This document shows positions 1 through 7,258 of a stretch of 13,120 nucleotides of DNA, piece after piece; the stretch's first letter is position 1; the number at the start of each line of letters is the position of its first letter. The notes below the pieces were generated by a model, which had not been told where the DNA came from, searched no databases, and saw only the letters and a list, made by a program, of their open reading frames with translations. Both the position numbers and the translations under genes were made by a program. Origin of the DNA: UBA10183 sp041653835 (GTDB lineage: Bacteria; Omnitrophota; Gorgyraeia; Gorgyraeales; Gorgyraeaceae); NCBI GenBank assembly GCA_041653835.1, contig JBAZEP010000044.1:1-13120 (forward strand). Reading direction: 5' to 3'.

Positions 1-179
1 ACATCCATTCCCATCCACTCCGCCTTATAGGTAAATTTCTCACCTATCCTGAGCTTGGACTTGGGGACTTCTATCTTGATGTCTTCAGCCCTCTTTCCCC
101 TTATCTTATAGCTTGACGCTACCCCGCAGCCTGAAATAAAAATAGTAATAAGAAATATCATTAATACTCTATATCTCAT
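1..179 (-). CDS. Lipoprotein, N-terminal part only (possibly DUF3108-like)
   Basis: The first 59 codons of a gene that runs out of the window at base 1. The start ATG (179-177) overlaps the TGA of the upstream GT9 gene as ATGA, which argues for translational coupling. The N-terminus MRYRVLMIFLITIFISGC is a type II signal peptide: basic start, hydrophobic core, and a lipobox ending in Cys18, which would be lipidated, followed by Gly-Val-Ala. The mature part has a charged stretch, then residues LRIGEKFTYKAEWMGMD. This resembles the start of the DUF3108 periplasmic/outer-membrane family (GE.L.Y...W.G), but too little is present to be sure. That it is an exported lipoprotein is well supported; the family is a guess. 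Its place at the end of an LPS gene run would fit an envelope role. Confidence 0.75.
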   Translation of the reverse strand, partial: MRYRVLMIFLITIFISGCGVASSYKIRGKRAEDIKIEVPKSKLRIGEKFTYKAEWMGMD

Positions 180-1210
180 GATATGCCCTCTAATAATTTT
201 TTCGCTTCCTTCAATATCTCCTCGGGCGTTATCGCCTTGAGGCATAAAAAACCTTTTTTACAATTATGCGCCGGGCATTCGGTACAGCCAACATCTTTAT
301 GGACGGCTATCGCCTTGTTCCCGAGGGGCATCCATCTAACTGGACTGAGGCCTTTCTGGTTTCTCCCGAATATGGAAATAACAGGGATGCCTACTGCCGA
401 AGCCACATGCGCGGGGCCTGAATCATTTGAGATCACCAGGCCCGCCCTTTTAAACAGCGCCGCCAATTCCCCCAGGGTAGTCGGTTCGCAGTAAAAAACC
501 GGTTTATTCTTCATCATGCCTTTTACTTTTTCTCCCAGACCTGTCTGGGAAGGGGCTAGATTAATCATGACTTTTATTTTCAAATTTTCTATGAGCATGT
601 CCCCTGTCCTGGCGAAATTTTCCAGCGGCCACATCTTCGACACGCAGCTCGCCCCGGGATGAAGGATGACGAATTTTTCTCCCGGCGCGATACCAAGGCC
701 TTTAAGTATATCCTCAGCTTTTTTTTCGTCTTCAGCCGAAACATATATGACGGGATTCGAAAATTCCGGCGCTATGCCGAGATAGCGTAATATATCCAGG
801 GAATATTCGGCTTCATGTTTTTCGCCTGCTTTTTTCGCGTTCTCGAGCCTGTCTGTAAGAAGGAAATCCGCCTTGCCCCTGGCGTATCCTATCCTCCTGG
901 GGATACCTGCCAAAAAACAAAGGAGGTTTATCCTCTTTGTCGTATGGAGTATCAAAGCCGCGTCGAACTTCTTTGACCTGAGTTGGCTTACAAAACCGAT
1001 ATTCCTTAAGATCCCCTTATGTTTTTTATTCTTATCATATACTATAACTTCATCGATATGCGGATTGCCTTTCAGCAGGTCATCCATCCTGGGCTGGACC
1101 ATGACCGTTATATGCGCGGACGGGAACGCCTCCTTAACGGCCTTTATAGCGGGCAATGATAATACCACATCGCCCATCCTGTCGGTCCTGGTAATCAATA
1201 TGCGTTTCAT
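176..1210 (-). CDS. Glycosyltransferase family 9 (ADP-heptose:LPS heptosyltransferase family)
   Basis: A 344-residue GT-B enzyme expected to transfer heptose (or a related sugar) from a nucleotide donor to the LPS core at the inner face of the cytoplasmic membrane. It opens MKRILITRTDRMGDVV, the usual GT9 N-terminus, with Asp10 and Asp14. The C-terminal half has HPGAS (184-188), Lys192 and Trp194 in the donor-site loop, and NDSGPAH (262-268). It ends in a four-cysteine motif (C309, C312, C317, C323). I chose ATG 1210, which overlaps the TGA of the preceding GT9 gene as ATGA. A TTG five codons upstream (1225) is in frame but lacks a clear ribosome site and would lengthen the overlap. It is a close paralogue of the protein at 2168-3181; both carry LRSKKFDAA and an RIGY...KA.FLLT block. 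The sugar and acceptor cannot be told from sequence. Confidence 0.9.
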   Translation of the reverse strand: MKRILITRTDRMGDVVLSLPAIKAVKEAFPSAHITVMVQPRMDDLLKGNPHIDEVIVYDKNKKHKGILRNIGFVSQLRSKKFDAALILHTTKRINLLCFLAGIPRRIGYARGKADFLLTDRLENAKKAGEKHEAEYSLDILRYLGIAPEFSNPVIYVSAEDEKKAEDILKGLGIAPGEKFVILHPGASCVSKMWPLENFARTGDMLIENLKIKVMINLAPSQTGLGEKVKGMMKNKPVFYCEPTTLGELAALFKRAGLVISNDSGPAHVASAVGIPVISIFGRNQKGLSPVRWMPLGNKAIAVHKDVGCTECPAHNCKKGFLCLKAITPEEILKEAKKLLEGIS

Positions 1211-2190
1211 GAGATATGCCCGCAAATCTTGTTTATGGCTTCCAAAACTTCATCCGCGCTTATGGAATACATGCATTCGTGCGTCCCGAATTCGCACTGC
1301 GCTTTTTTACACGGGGAACATTCCAGGTTTTTGCGTATCACTATGTTCTTTTCCCCTCTCGGCCCGTATTCCGCTGGGTCAGTAGGCCCGAATATCGCCG
1401 CGACCTTTATACCAAGGTCGGACGCTATATGCATAGCCGCGCTGTCGCATGTCAAAAGCAGGTCAAACCTTTCTATAAGCGCGAATAGCTCGCTCAGGCT
1501 AGTCCTGGCAGTTAGATCGATAAGGGAATCCGGCCGGTTTACCGTGCCCGCTATCTCGCTTGACAAAGCCGCGTCATTGGCGTCGCCTATCAAAACTACC
1601 TTATTCTTCGGATTTTTCAGTATGCCCCTTATAACATCTATAAATCCCTGTTTTTTCCATTGTTTCAGGTGGCTCCTGCTTCCGGGACTTACACCTATAA
1701 GAGTGTCACCTGCGCCCACGCCTTTATCCTTCAGGATATTATTTATATTATTTTTTGAATCCTCGTCTATATGAATATTTTTTTGCTCCCTGTATTTTAT
1801 CCCGAACTGCCTTAAACTTTCCAGGTGCATGATCCTTTTGTGTTTTACCCCGGCCCTGCGTTTAGTGAACAGCCTAGTCCTTTTTTTCGCCGCGATAAAC
1901 ACCGGCAAAAGGCTCGCCTTCATGTCTATTGCCAGATCGTATTTGGCGGCCTTGAGTTTCTTTATAAATTTCATTTTATCCTTCAGGCCGGCGCGTTTAT
2001 GATAGACGAACACTTCCTTTATCCTGGGGTCTTTTTTAAAAACCTGCTCCGGTCTCGGCCCTACGACAACATCTATGCTGGCGTCCGGAAAACTGTCCTT
2101 AAGCGCGGATAAAACAGGCAGAGTCAGGATAACATCGCCTATATTCGAAAGCGTGATAAACAGGATCTTACGGACATTTGATAATTTCAT
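1207..2190 (-). CDS. Glycosyltransferase family 9 (heptosyltransferase family)
   Basis: A 327-residue GT9 protein, complete. The N-terminus has RKILFITLSNIGDVILT; the donor-site motif is SPGSRSHLKQW (168-178); the conserved Asp-Ser/His block is CDSAAMH (248-254), then FGPTDPAEYGP (268-278). The C-terminal cysteine motif is C291, C294, C299 and C306. The ATG at 2190 lies 23 nt inside the preceding GT9 gene, but GAGGG sits about 7 nt upstream and I see no better internal start, so the overlap is probably real. It is more distant from its two neighbours than they are from each other, which suggests a different acceptor or linkage. Role inferred: adding a core sugar to LPS in the cytoplasm. The exact substrate is unknown. 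Confidence 0.9.
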   Translation of the reverse strand: MKLSNVRKILFITLSNIGDVILTLPVLSALKDSFPDASIDVVVGPRPEQVFKKDPRIKEVFVYHKRAGLKDKMKFIKKLKAAKYDLAIDMKASLLPVFIAAKKRTRLFTKRRAGVKHKRIMHLESLRQFGIKYREQKNIHIDEDSKNNINNILKDKGVGAGDTLIGVSPGSRSHLKQWKKQGFIDVIRGILKNPKNKVVLIGDANDAALSSEIAGTVNRPDSLIDLTARTSLSELFALIERFDLLLTCDSAAMHIASDLGIKVAAIFGPTDPAEYGPRGEKNIVIRKNLECSPCKKAQCEFGTHECMYSISADEVLEAINKICGHIS

Positions 2191-3181
2191 CGATCGCCCT
2201 CATTACATCTTCTGTCGTAACCGCCTTCATACAGCGGTTATCTTTGCATTTAAGGTCATAACACGGTATTTTACAGCCGGCATCTTTACGCAAAACAATG
2301 CTCCTGCCTTTCCCGTACGGGCCTGTAAGCCCGGGAGAGGTCGGCCCGAAAATCGCTATAACGGGCGCCCCGGACGCCGCGGCCAGGTGCATCGGGCCCG
2401 AGTCATTCGAAACAACGCATGCCGCTTTTTTAAATACGGCGCAGAGCGTTTTTAAATTGGTCTTCCCGCACAATATGAAAGGCTTATACTTCATTCCGGC
2501 CGCTATGTTTTCCGCCAGCGTAATGTCTTTTTCGGCGCCCGTAAGGACAACCGCCATCTTCAACTTCTCCGCTATCATATCCCCTAACTTCGCGAAATTC
2601 TGCGCGGGCCATCTCTTTAAACCCCAGTTCCCGCCGGCGTTAAGCGCTATAAAATGCCTGCCTTTTATCCCGGCTTTCTTCAGGATATCTTCTCCCTGCT
2701 TCATATCAGCGGCAGACACATGCACCGCGTAATTTCTGTCCCTGGCGTCTATGCCCGCTGATTTCGCGAGATTTAAAAAATATTCCACCTTATGCAATTC
2801 TCCCGCGGGCAGCGGGATCTTTTTGGTCAACAAAAATCCCGCTTTCCTGGACACATAACCGATCCTTACGGGTATCTTGGAAAAAATCAGCAGGAGCGTC
2901 CTGCCAAGGGATTTTCTCAATATGAACGCCGCGTCGAATTTTTTAGACCTCAGGCTGGATACCATCAAAAACTTCTGCAGAAGCTTACCGTGCTGTTTCT
3001 TTTCATCATAAATTATGATCTCGTTTATATCAGGGTTCCCTTCTATTATCTCGCGGCAACGAGGATGCGTAAGGATAGCGATATATGAAGCCGGGTATCT
3101 CTCCCTTACGGCCCTTATAAAAGGCGTAATAAAAAGTGTGTCGCCGAGCCAGTTGACATTGACTATAAGTATCCTTTTCAT
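2168..3181 (-). CDS. Glycosyltransferase family 9 (heptosyltransferase II-like)
   Basis: A 337-residue GT9 protein. It begins MKRILIVNVNWLGDTLFITP, a form typical of WaaF-like (heptosyltransferase II) members. Donor-site motif NAGGNWGLKRWP is at 181-192 and SNDSGPMH at 258-265, followed by FGPTSPG. The C-terminal cysteines are C303, C307, C312 and C317; the first spacing is one residue longer than in the sister proteins. The start ATG (3181) lies 2 nt after the TAG of the deacetylase gene, with GGACGAGG as the ribosome site. It is the closest paralogue of the protein at 176-1210, so the two probably arose by duplication. WaaF-like is a resemblance only; I do not assign a gene symbol because four GT9 domains occur here. 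Confidence 0.9.
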   Translation of the reverse strand: MKRILIVNVNWLGDTLFITPFIRAVRERYPASYIAILTHPRCREIIEGNPDINEIIIYDEKKQHGKLLQKFLMVSSLRSKKFDAAFILRKSLGRTLLLIFSKIPVRIGYVSRKAGFLLTKKIPLPAGELHKVEYFLNLAKSAGIDARDRNYAVHVSAADMKQGEDILKKAGIKGRHFIALNAGGNWGLKRWPAQNFAKLGDMIAEKLKMAVVLTGAEKDITLAENIAAGMKYKPFILCGKTNLKTLCAVFKKAACVVSNDSGPMHLAAASGAPVIAIFGPTSPGLTGPYGKGRSIVLRKDAGCKIPCYDLKCKDNRCMKAVTTEDVMRAIDEIIKCP

Positions 3182-3183
3182 GC

Positions 3184-3963
3184 CTAATCCTCGTCCCTGT
3201 GTTCCTTTATCCAGGTATAGAACCCGCTTGTCTCAAACCAGAAGACTGCCAAGTTGTCCGAACTACGCGATATCCTCAGCCGTTTCATCGCGAATAAATC
3301 ATGTCTCGGGTATTTTTTTCCGGGATTCGTGGCCGCCGCTATTTTATATCCCGCCTCAATGACTTTTTTCCTTACGTTTTTATCAAAACCCCCGAGCGGA
3401 TAGCTGAACGTATTTATGCCACTGCCTATATGGCCCTCTATCGAGCGCTTCGAATCCCTTATCTCGGAATCCAGCTTCTGCTCCGCCTGGCCCGGAAGCC
3501 ATATATGGCTCATTGTATGGCTTCCTATGGTTATGATGCCGCTCCCGGACATCTCCCTTACCTGGTCCCAGCTAAGATAACCATCAGTACCTATCAACGC
3601 CGGCGCTATAAAGATCGTAGCGGGTATATCAAGTTCTTTCAGGACAGGGTACGCGTTCAGGTAATTATCCTCGTAACCGTCATCAAAAGTGACGGCTATT
3701 GTCTTATTAGGAAAATTATTCTTTTTTACCAATTCCTCAAGGCCTTCAAGGCTGACAATATTATAGTTATGATCTTTCAAAAAGCGCATCTGCCTTTTAA
3801 AACTTTCAGGAGAAACATTCAGCCTTGATTCCGCTCCTGTGCCGCTGATCTTATGATACATTATTACAGGTACCACATACTGCGCCTTTATCCACAAAGC
3901 AAGCGCGATAAATAAAGCCGCGGCCGCTGTAAAAATTATAAGACGCCTTCTGCCTTTTGTCAT
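3184..3963 (-). CDS. Membrane-anchored polysaccharide deacetylase (NodB/CE4 family)
   Basis: A 259-residue CE4 enzyme that should remove N-acetyl groups from a glycan outside the cytoplasmic membrane. Residues 1-7 are basic (MTKGRRR) and 8-25 form one hydrophobic segment, an uncleaved anchor or signal peptide, so the catalytic domain would face the periplasm. Visible NodB motifs: TFDDGYED (92-99, catalytic and metal Asp94/Asp95), HTMSH (149-153, metal histidines) and SYPLGG (187-192). The last has the Tyr-Pro form of the PgaB/IcaB class rather than RPPYG. The early MYHKIS also fits that class. The start ATG overlaps the preceding TGA as ATGA, with AAGGCGG upstream. Its position among LPS glycosyltransferases suggests it trims an N-acetylated sugar of the LPS core or of a polymer made nearby; this is inference. 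Confidence 0.9.
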   Translation of the reverse strand: MTKGRRRLIIFTAAAALFIALALWIKAQYVVPVIMYHKISGTGAESRLNVSPESFKRQMRFLKDHNYNIVSLEGLEELVKKNNFPNKTIAVTFDDGYEDNYLNAYPVLKELDIPATIFIAPALIGTDGYLSWDQVREMSGSGIITIGSHTMSHIWLPGQAEQKLDSEIRDSKRSIEGHIGSGINTFSYPLGGFDKNVRKKVIEAGYKIAAATNPGKKYPRHDLFAMKRLRISRSSDNLAVFWFETSGFYTWIKEHRDED

Positions 3964-5072
3964 GATCCGCCTTTCACAGCTTCTTTATATACCTCTTCTG
4001 TTTTTTCCGCCATCGCGGCCATGGAAAACTTTTCCGCGACAGTCTTTATGCCTGCCTGCGCCATCCTCGCGCAGAGTTCTTTATCGCTCAATAATCTTAA
4101 TACCGAAACCGCCAGGGGTCCCGGTTTTGACGGCTCAACAAGGAAACCGTTTATGCCGTTCTCTACCACGCTGGATATCCCTCCCACGTTCGTAGCTACG
4201 ACGGGCTTTCCGGCGGCAAGCGCTTCAAGAAGCGCGAGCCCCAGGCCCTCTCTTCGCTCAGGCGTAAACATAAAAATGTCCATTACAGCCAGCGCATCGG
4301 CAGTATTTAACTGCGGCGCGGCAAATGTCACGTTTTCCGAGAGATTAAGCTTCCTGCTCAGTTCTATGGCCTCCCGCCTCTTATCGCCATCCCCCACAAA
4401 CATAAGCTGGACATCGGGCCTTTGTTTAACTATCTCGGCCAGCGCGTACAAAAGCGTATCATGCCCTTTGTCAGGGGTAAACCTGGCTATCATGCCTATC
4501 ACCTTGCGGCCTTTTTTTATCCCGAACCCTGCCCTGATCTTTTCTTTTTCCTCTTCTGAGAAATCCCTGAGAAATCTATCCGCATCCACGCCGTTATATA
4601 TTAAAGCTACCCTGCCTTCGTCCACTTTGAAATAATTTATGAGGTTTTCCCGCACCGCGTCGCTTATCGCGATAACCTTGTCTCCCCATGAAGGCAACAT
4701 GATCCTTCCCGCGTTCTTGCGGAAAAATCCATGGCATGTGGTGACCATCGGGATATTACAGCGCCTTGACACGAAAAAACCAGCCACCTGCGTAATCCTT
4801 GTCTGGCTGTGCACGATATCTATATTGTGCCTTTTGATTATTCTTGAAATCTCAAAAACAGCCTTGAGCACCTTCGGGCTCAATTCGGATTTTGTAATTA
4901 TGTCCATGCGCAAATGGACTATTCCGGACTTGGCAAGTTCAGGCTCCAGCGCCCCTCCGCCCGAGGCTACAAAAATATCATGGCCTCTTGAGCTGAGCGC
5001 CCTGGCAAGAGAAACAACATAGGTCGCTATGCCGCCGATATTTAAATGGGTTGTAAATAATAAAATACGCAT
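3960..5072 (-). CDS. Glycosyltransferase family 4 (GT-B, retaining)
   Basis: A 370-residue GT4 enzyme. The N-terminal Rossmann domain starts MRILLFTTHLNIGGIATYV, with the glycine-rich acceptor-side loop NIGG (11-14). The C-terminal domain has the phosphate-binding residues Arg197 and Lys202 (ARFTPDKG), the VGDGD turn (226-230) and the EX7E motif as EGLGLALLE (Glu275 and Glu283), then GKPVVATNVGG. No signal peptide or transmembrane helix is evident, so it acts in the cytoplasm, probably on an undecaprenyl- or lipid A-linked acceptor. The start at 5072 has AGGA about 8 nt upstream and lies 8 nt after the fused GT4-GT9 gene. It resembles the GT4 half of that neighbour (for example the SGGG turn near residue 38 and HSQ/HSR-TRIT/SRVP near 88), so the two may be paralogues. 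Donor sugar unknown. Confidence 0.9.
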   Translation of the reverse strand: MRILLFTTHLNIGGIATYVVSLARALSSRGHDIFVASGGGALEPELAKSGIVHLRMDIITKSELSPKVLKAVFEISRIIKRHNIDIVHSQTRITQVAGFFVSRRCNIPMVTTCHGFFRKNAGRIMLPSWGDKVIAISDAVRENLINYFKVDEGRVALIYNGVDADRFLRDFSEEEKEKIRAGFGIKKGRKVIGMIARFTPDKGHDTLLYALAEIVKQRPDVQLMFVGDGDKRREAIELSRKLNLSENVTFAAPQLNTADALAVMDIFMFTPERREGLGLALLEALAAGKPVVATNVGGISSVVENGINGFLVEPSKPGPLAVSVLRLLSDKELCARMAQAGIKTVAEKFSMAAMAEKTEEVYKEAVKGGS

Positions 5073-5080
5073 AAATATTC

Positions 5081-7177
5081 CTACCCTATTTTCTCCATTA
5101 CCAATTTATAAACCTCTTCCACGCTGATATTTTCCATGCAAGCCCTGTTTTTGCACCTGGCTTTATAGCATGGCGCGCATTTCAAATCTTTTCTTACCAC
5201 GGTCCCTTTTTCAGTTGGTTCGTAATGCCTGGCCGGATCGGTCGGGCCGAATAACGTTATGAAGTCCACCCCCATGCCCGACGCCACATGCATGGGCGCG
5301 CTGTCGCCTGTAACAAAAACTTTGCACCGTTTTATAAGGGCCGCGAGCTGGGTTATGGATGTCCTGCCTATCATATTAACGGGTTTGACCCCTGATAGTT
5401 TCATAAAATCCTTTGCAGCTTCTATAGAATCCTTTGATCCGGTCAAGACTACCCTGATGTCTTTTTCCGCCAGCATATCTGAAAGTTTCGCGAATTTTTT
5501 CAAAGGCCACCTTTTCGTTTCCCATCTCGCGCTTGAACCAATATTGATCCCGGCCAATACCTGGCTCTTACTGACCCACGCTCTATCCAGGAGGCTGTCC
5601 ACATATGAAAAATCTTCTTTGGAAGGCCACATCTCGAGATATGTGGAAGCGCCCGCGGTATTGATCTTCATGCTTTTCAATATCCTGAATTGTTCAGCGA
5701 GAGGAGTGGCTTTTATATCAAGGTACTTTATCCCTTTATTGACGCAAAAACCCATCCTGGCATTCCCGTTACGATAGCCGAACCTTTCTGGGACAGCGCC
5801 AAGCCATGCTATCAGGTGGCTTATCCTGTTATTCTGGAAATCCACGGAGATATCGAAATTTTTGCGCCTCAGGACACCCGCTGTCTTCATCAATCCTTTC
5901 ACGCCCCTGTCGCGGCCTTTCCTGTCATAGAGTATCAACTCGTCTATATAAGGGCAATTTTTAAGCACATGCTTGGATTCGGGCCCTATTAAAACGCTTA
6001 TGCGCGCGTCCGGAAAATTATTTCTCAATAATCTCAGGCTCGGCACTATCAATATCACATCGCCTATCGCCCCGAACTTTATTACAAGTATATTTTTCTT
6101 TTTACAGGCCTCTTCGTAAACCTTTATGGTGCTTTCCGTCATCCTGGCAAGGCTGTATTCCCGCTCTATCTTTTTCCTCGCTTCGAGCGCCAGGTTTTTG
6201 GAGAATTCCCTGTCTTTCAATACCTTCAATACGGAATTTACCATTTCGAGTATATCGCCCGGCTTTACCAGCATACCTGTGCGGCCGTCTTCTATGATCT
6301 CTACGGCGCCGCCTATGGCAGTTGCCACTACAGGCACTCCGCTGGCGCCCGCTTCGATTATCACCCTCCCGAAAGCCTCCCTGCCTATTGAAGGCAATAC
6401 CAACAAGTCCAGCCCGGACATTATTTTCGGGATATCGTATTGCGCTCCGGGAAACTCCACAAATTTTTCTATCCGGAGTTGATTAGCCAGGGATTTTAAT
6501 TTTTCCATATATCCGGGCTTGTCTTTGGGCGCGTCCCCCACGATAATTACCCTGACCCTGGGAAATAACCTTATAACCCTCGCTACAGCCTGGAGAAAAA
6601 ATCCATGGCCTTTTATAGGGGTTATCCTGCCTATGACCCCTATGGTGTATTCTGATTTTACAGCGCCGGAAGGCATGTTGAATTTGAATTTATCAAGGTC
6701 CACTCCTCTTGGTATAAGCTTTATCCTTTCATGCGGCACCCTGAAATCTTCTATCATGTGCCTTCCTATAACAGCGCTCGCCACGATAACGAACCTCGCC
6801 CAGCCTGTCACGCGGCTGATAAAATGGTTCGAATAATAACCGTGGGCAGTGGCAATGAATTTGGCGCCGGTATGCCTTGACGCGAAGAACGCGATTATAT
6901 TAGGCACCCTCGACCGGCTGTGCACGATATCCACATGTTCATCCCTTATTATGCGTTCAAGCTCCTTGATTGAATTCCATACCGTAAACGGGGATTTTTT
7001 ATGGACAGGTAATTCTATATGCTTCACGTCCATCTCTATGAGATTTCTTACAAGCTTGCCTCCTCCGGACACGACAATGACCTTATGCCCTCTCTTGATC
7101 AGCTCCTTGGAAAGGTCAATGGTGCCTGTCTCCACCCCGCCTACGTCAAGTTTTGGTAAAACCTGTAATATATTCAT
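5081..7177 (-). CDS. Bifunctional glycosyltransferase: GT4 domain fused to GT9 domain
   Basis: A 698-residue protein with two complete glycosyltransferases in one continuous frame. Residues 1 to about 355 are GT4: MNILQVLPKLDVGGVETG at the N-terminus, GRITPIKGH near 183-191, and the EX7E motif EAFGRVIIE (Glu267, Glu275). After a short KKKN junction a full GT9 domain begins (NILVIKFGAIGDVI, from about 362), with NIGSSARWETKRWP (545-558), TGDSAPMH (623-630) and the C-terminal cysteines C667, C670, C675 and C680. Each half is full length, so it could add two sugars in sequence to the growing LPS core. I use ATG 7177; a TTG two codons upstream is also in frame, and neither has a clear Shine-Dalgarno sequence. 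An 81-nt gap holding an inverted repeat separates it from the acyltransferase gene. A sequencing-error fusion is unlikely because there is no leftover stop, start or spacer at the junction. Confidence 0.9.
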   Translation of the reverse strand: MNILQVLPKLDVGGVETGTIDLSKELIKRGHKVIVVSGGGKLVRNLIEMDVKHIELPVHKKSPFTVWNSIKELERIIRDEHVDIVHSRSRVPNIIAFFASRHTGAKFIATAHGYYSNHFISRVTGWARFVIVASAVIGRHMIEDFRVPHERIKLIPRGVDLDKFKFNMPSGAVKSEYTIGVIGRITPIKGHGFFLQAVARVIRLFPRVRVIIVGDAPKDKPGYMEKLKSLANQLRIEKFVEFPGAQYDIPKIMSGLDLLVLPSIGREAFGRVIIEAGASGVPVVATAIGGAVEIIEDGRTGMLVKPGDILEMVNSVLKVLKDREFSKNLALEARKKIEREYSLARMTESTIKVYEEACKKKNILVIKFGAIGDVILIVPSLRLLRNNFPDARISVLIGPESKHVLKNCPYIDELILYDRKGRDRGVKGLMKTAGVLRRKNFDISVDFQNNRISHLIAWLGAVPERFGYRNGNARMGFCVNKGIKYLDIKATPLAEQFRILKSMKINTAGASTYLEMWPSKEDFSYVDSLLDRAWVSKSQVLAGINIGSSARWETKRWPLKKFAKLSDMLAEKDIRVVLTGSKDSIEAAKDFMKLSGVKPVNMIGRTSITQLAALIKRCKVFVTGDSAPMHVASGMGVDFITLFGPTDPARHYEPTEKGTVVRKDLKCAPCYKARCKNRACMENISVEEVYKLVMEKIG

Positions 7178-7189
7178 TAGCAAATATTG

Positions 7190-7253
7190 TTCGAGCGATC
7201 CGCCGCAGGCGGAGAGTCGAGAACAATTATAAATCTTCTCGACTTCGCTCGAA
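7190..7253. repeat. Nested inverted repeat between the LpxL-ELM1 and GT4-GT9 genes
   Basis: This element fills most of the 81-nt gap. TTCGAGCG (7190-7197) pairs with CGCTCGAA (7246-7253), and GTCGAGAA (7216-7223) pairs with TTCTCGAC (7236-7243). On the right side the two arms are joined by only TT. On the left they are split by an 18-nt block containing a smaller hairpin, TCCGCC (7199-7204), loop GCA, GGCGGA (7208-7213). The 11-mer CGCCGCAGGCG at 7201-7211 recurs, in reverse complement, in the palindrome at 7851-7861. No T-run follows on either strand, so it does not look like an intrinsic terminator. It may fold in the mRNA leader of the downstream gene. Confidence 0.75.
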
Positions 7254-7258
7254 GATTA

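Noticed and set aside
183..494. Plus-strand open frames across the window, such as this one
   Set aside because: They lie opposite genes with clear family motifs, have no recognisable domains and no consistent ribosome sites.
1211..1225. TTG start five codons upstream of the GT9 gene at 176-1210
   Set aside because: ATG 1210 makes an ATGA junction with the preceding stop and fits the family's N-terminus; the extra residues MRAYL match nothing known in GT9.
3905..3935. GC-rich palindrome GCGGCCGC in the deacetylase gene
   Set aside because: It encodes the alanine-rich hydrophobic segment TAAAALFIA; alanine codons in a row easily create this 8-mer.
7199..7213. Hairpin TCCGCC-GCA-GGCGGA as an intrinsic terminator after the LpxL-ELM1 gene
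   Set aside because: No run of T follows on either strand, and the same core is found inside a coding region at 7851-7861, so it belongs to a repeat family.
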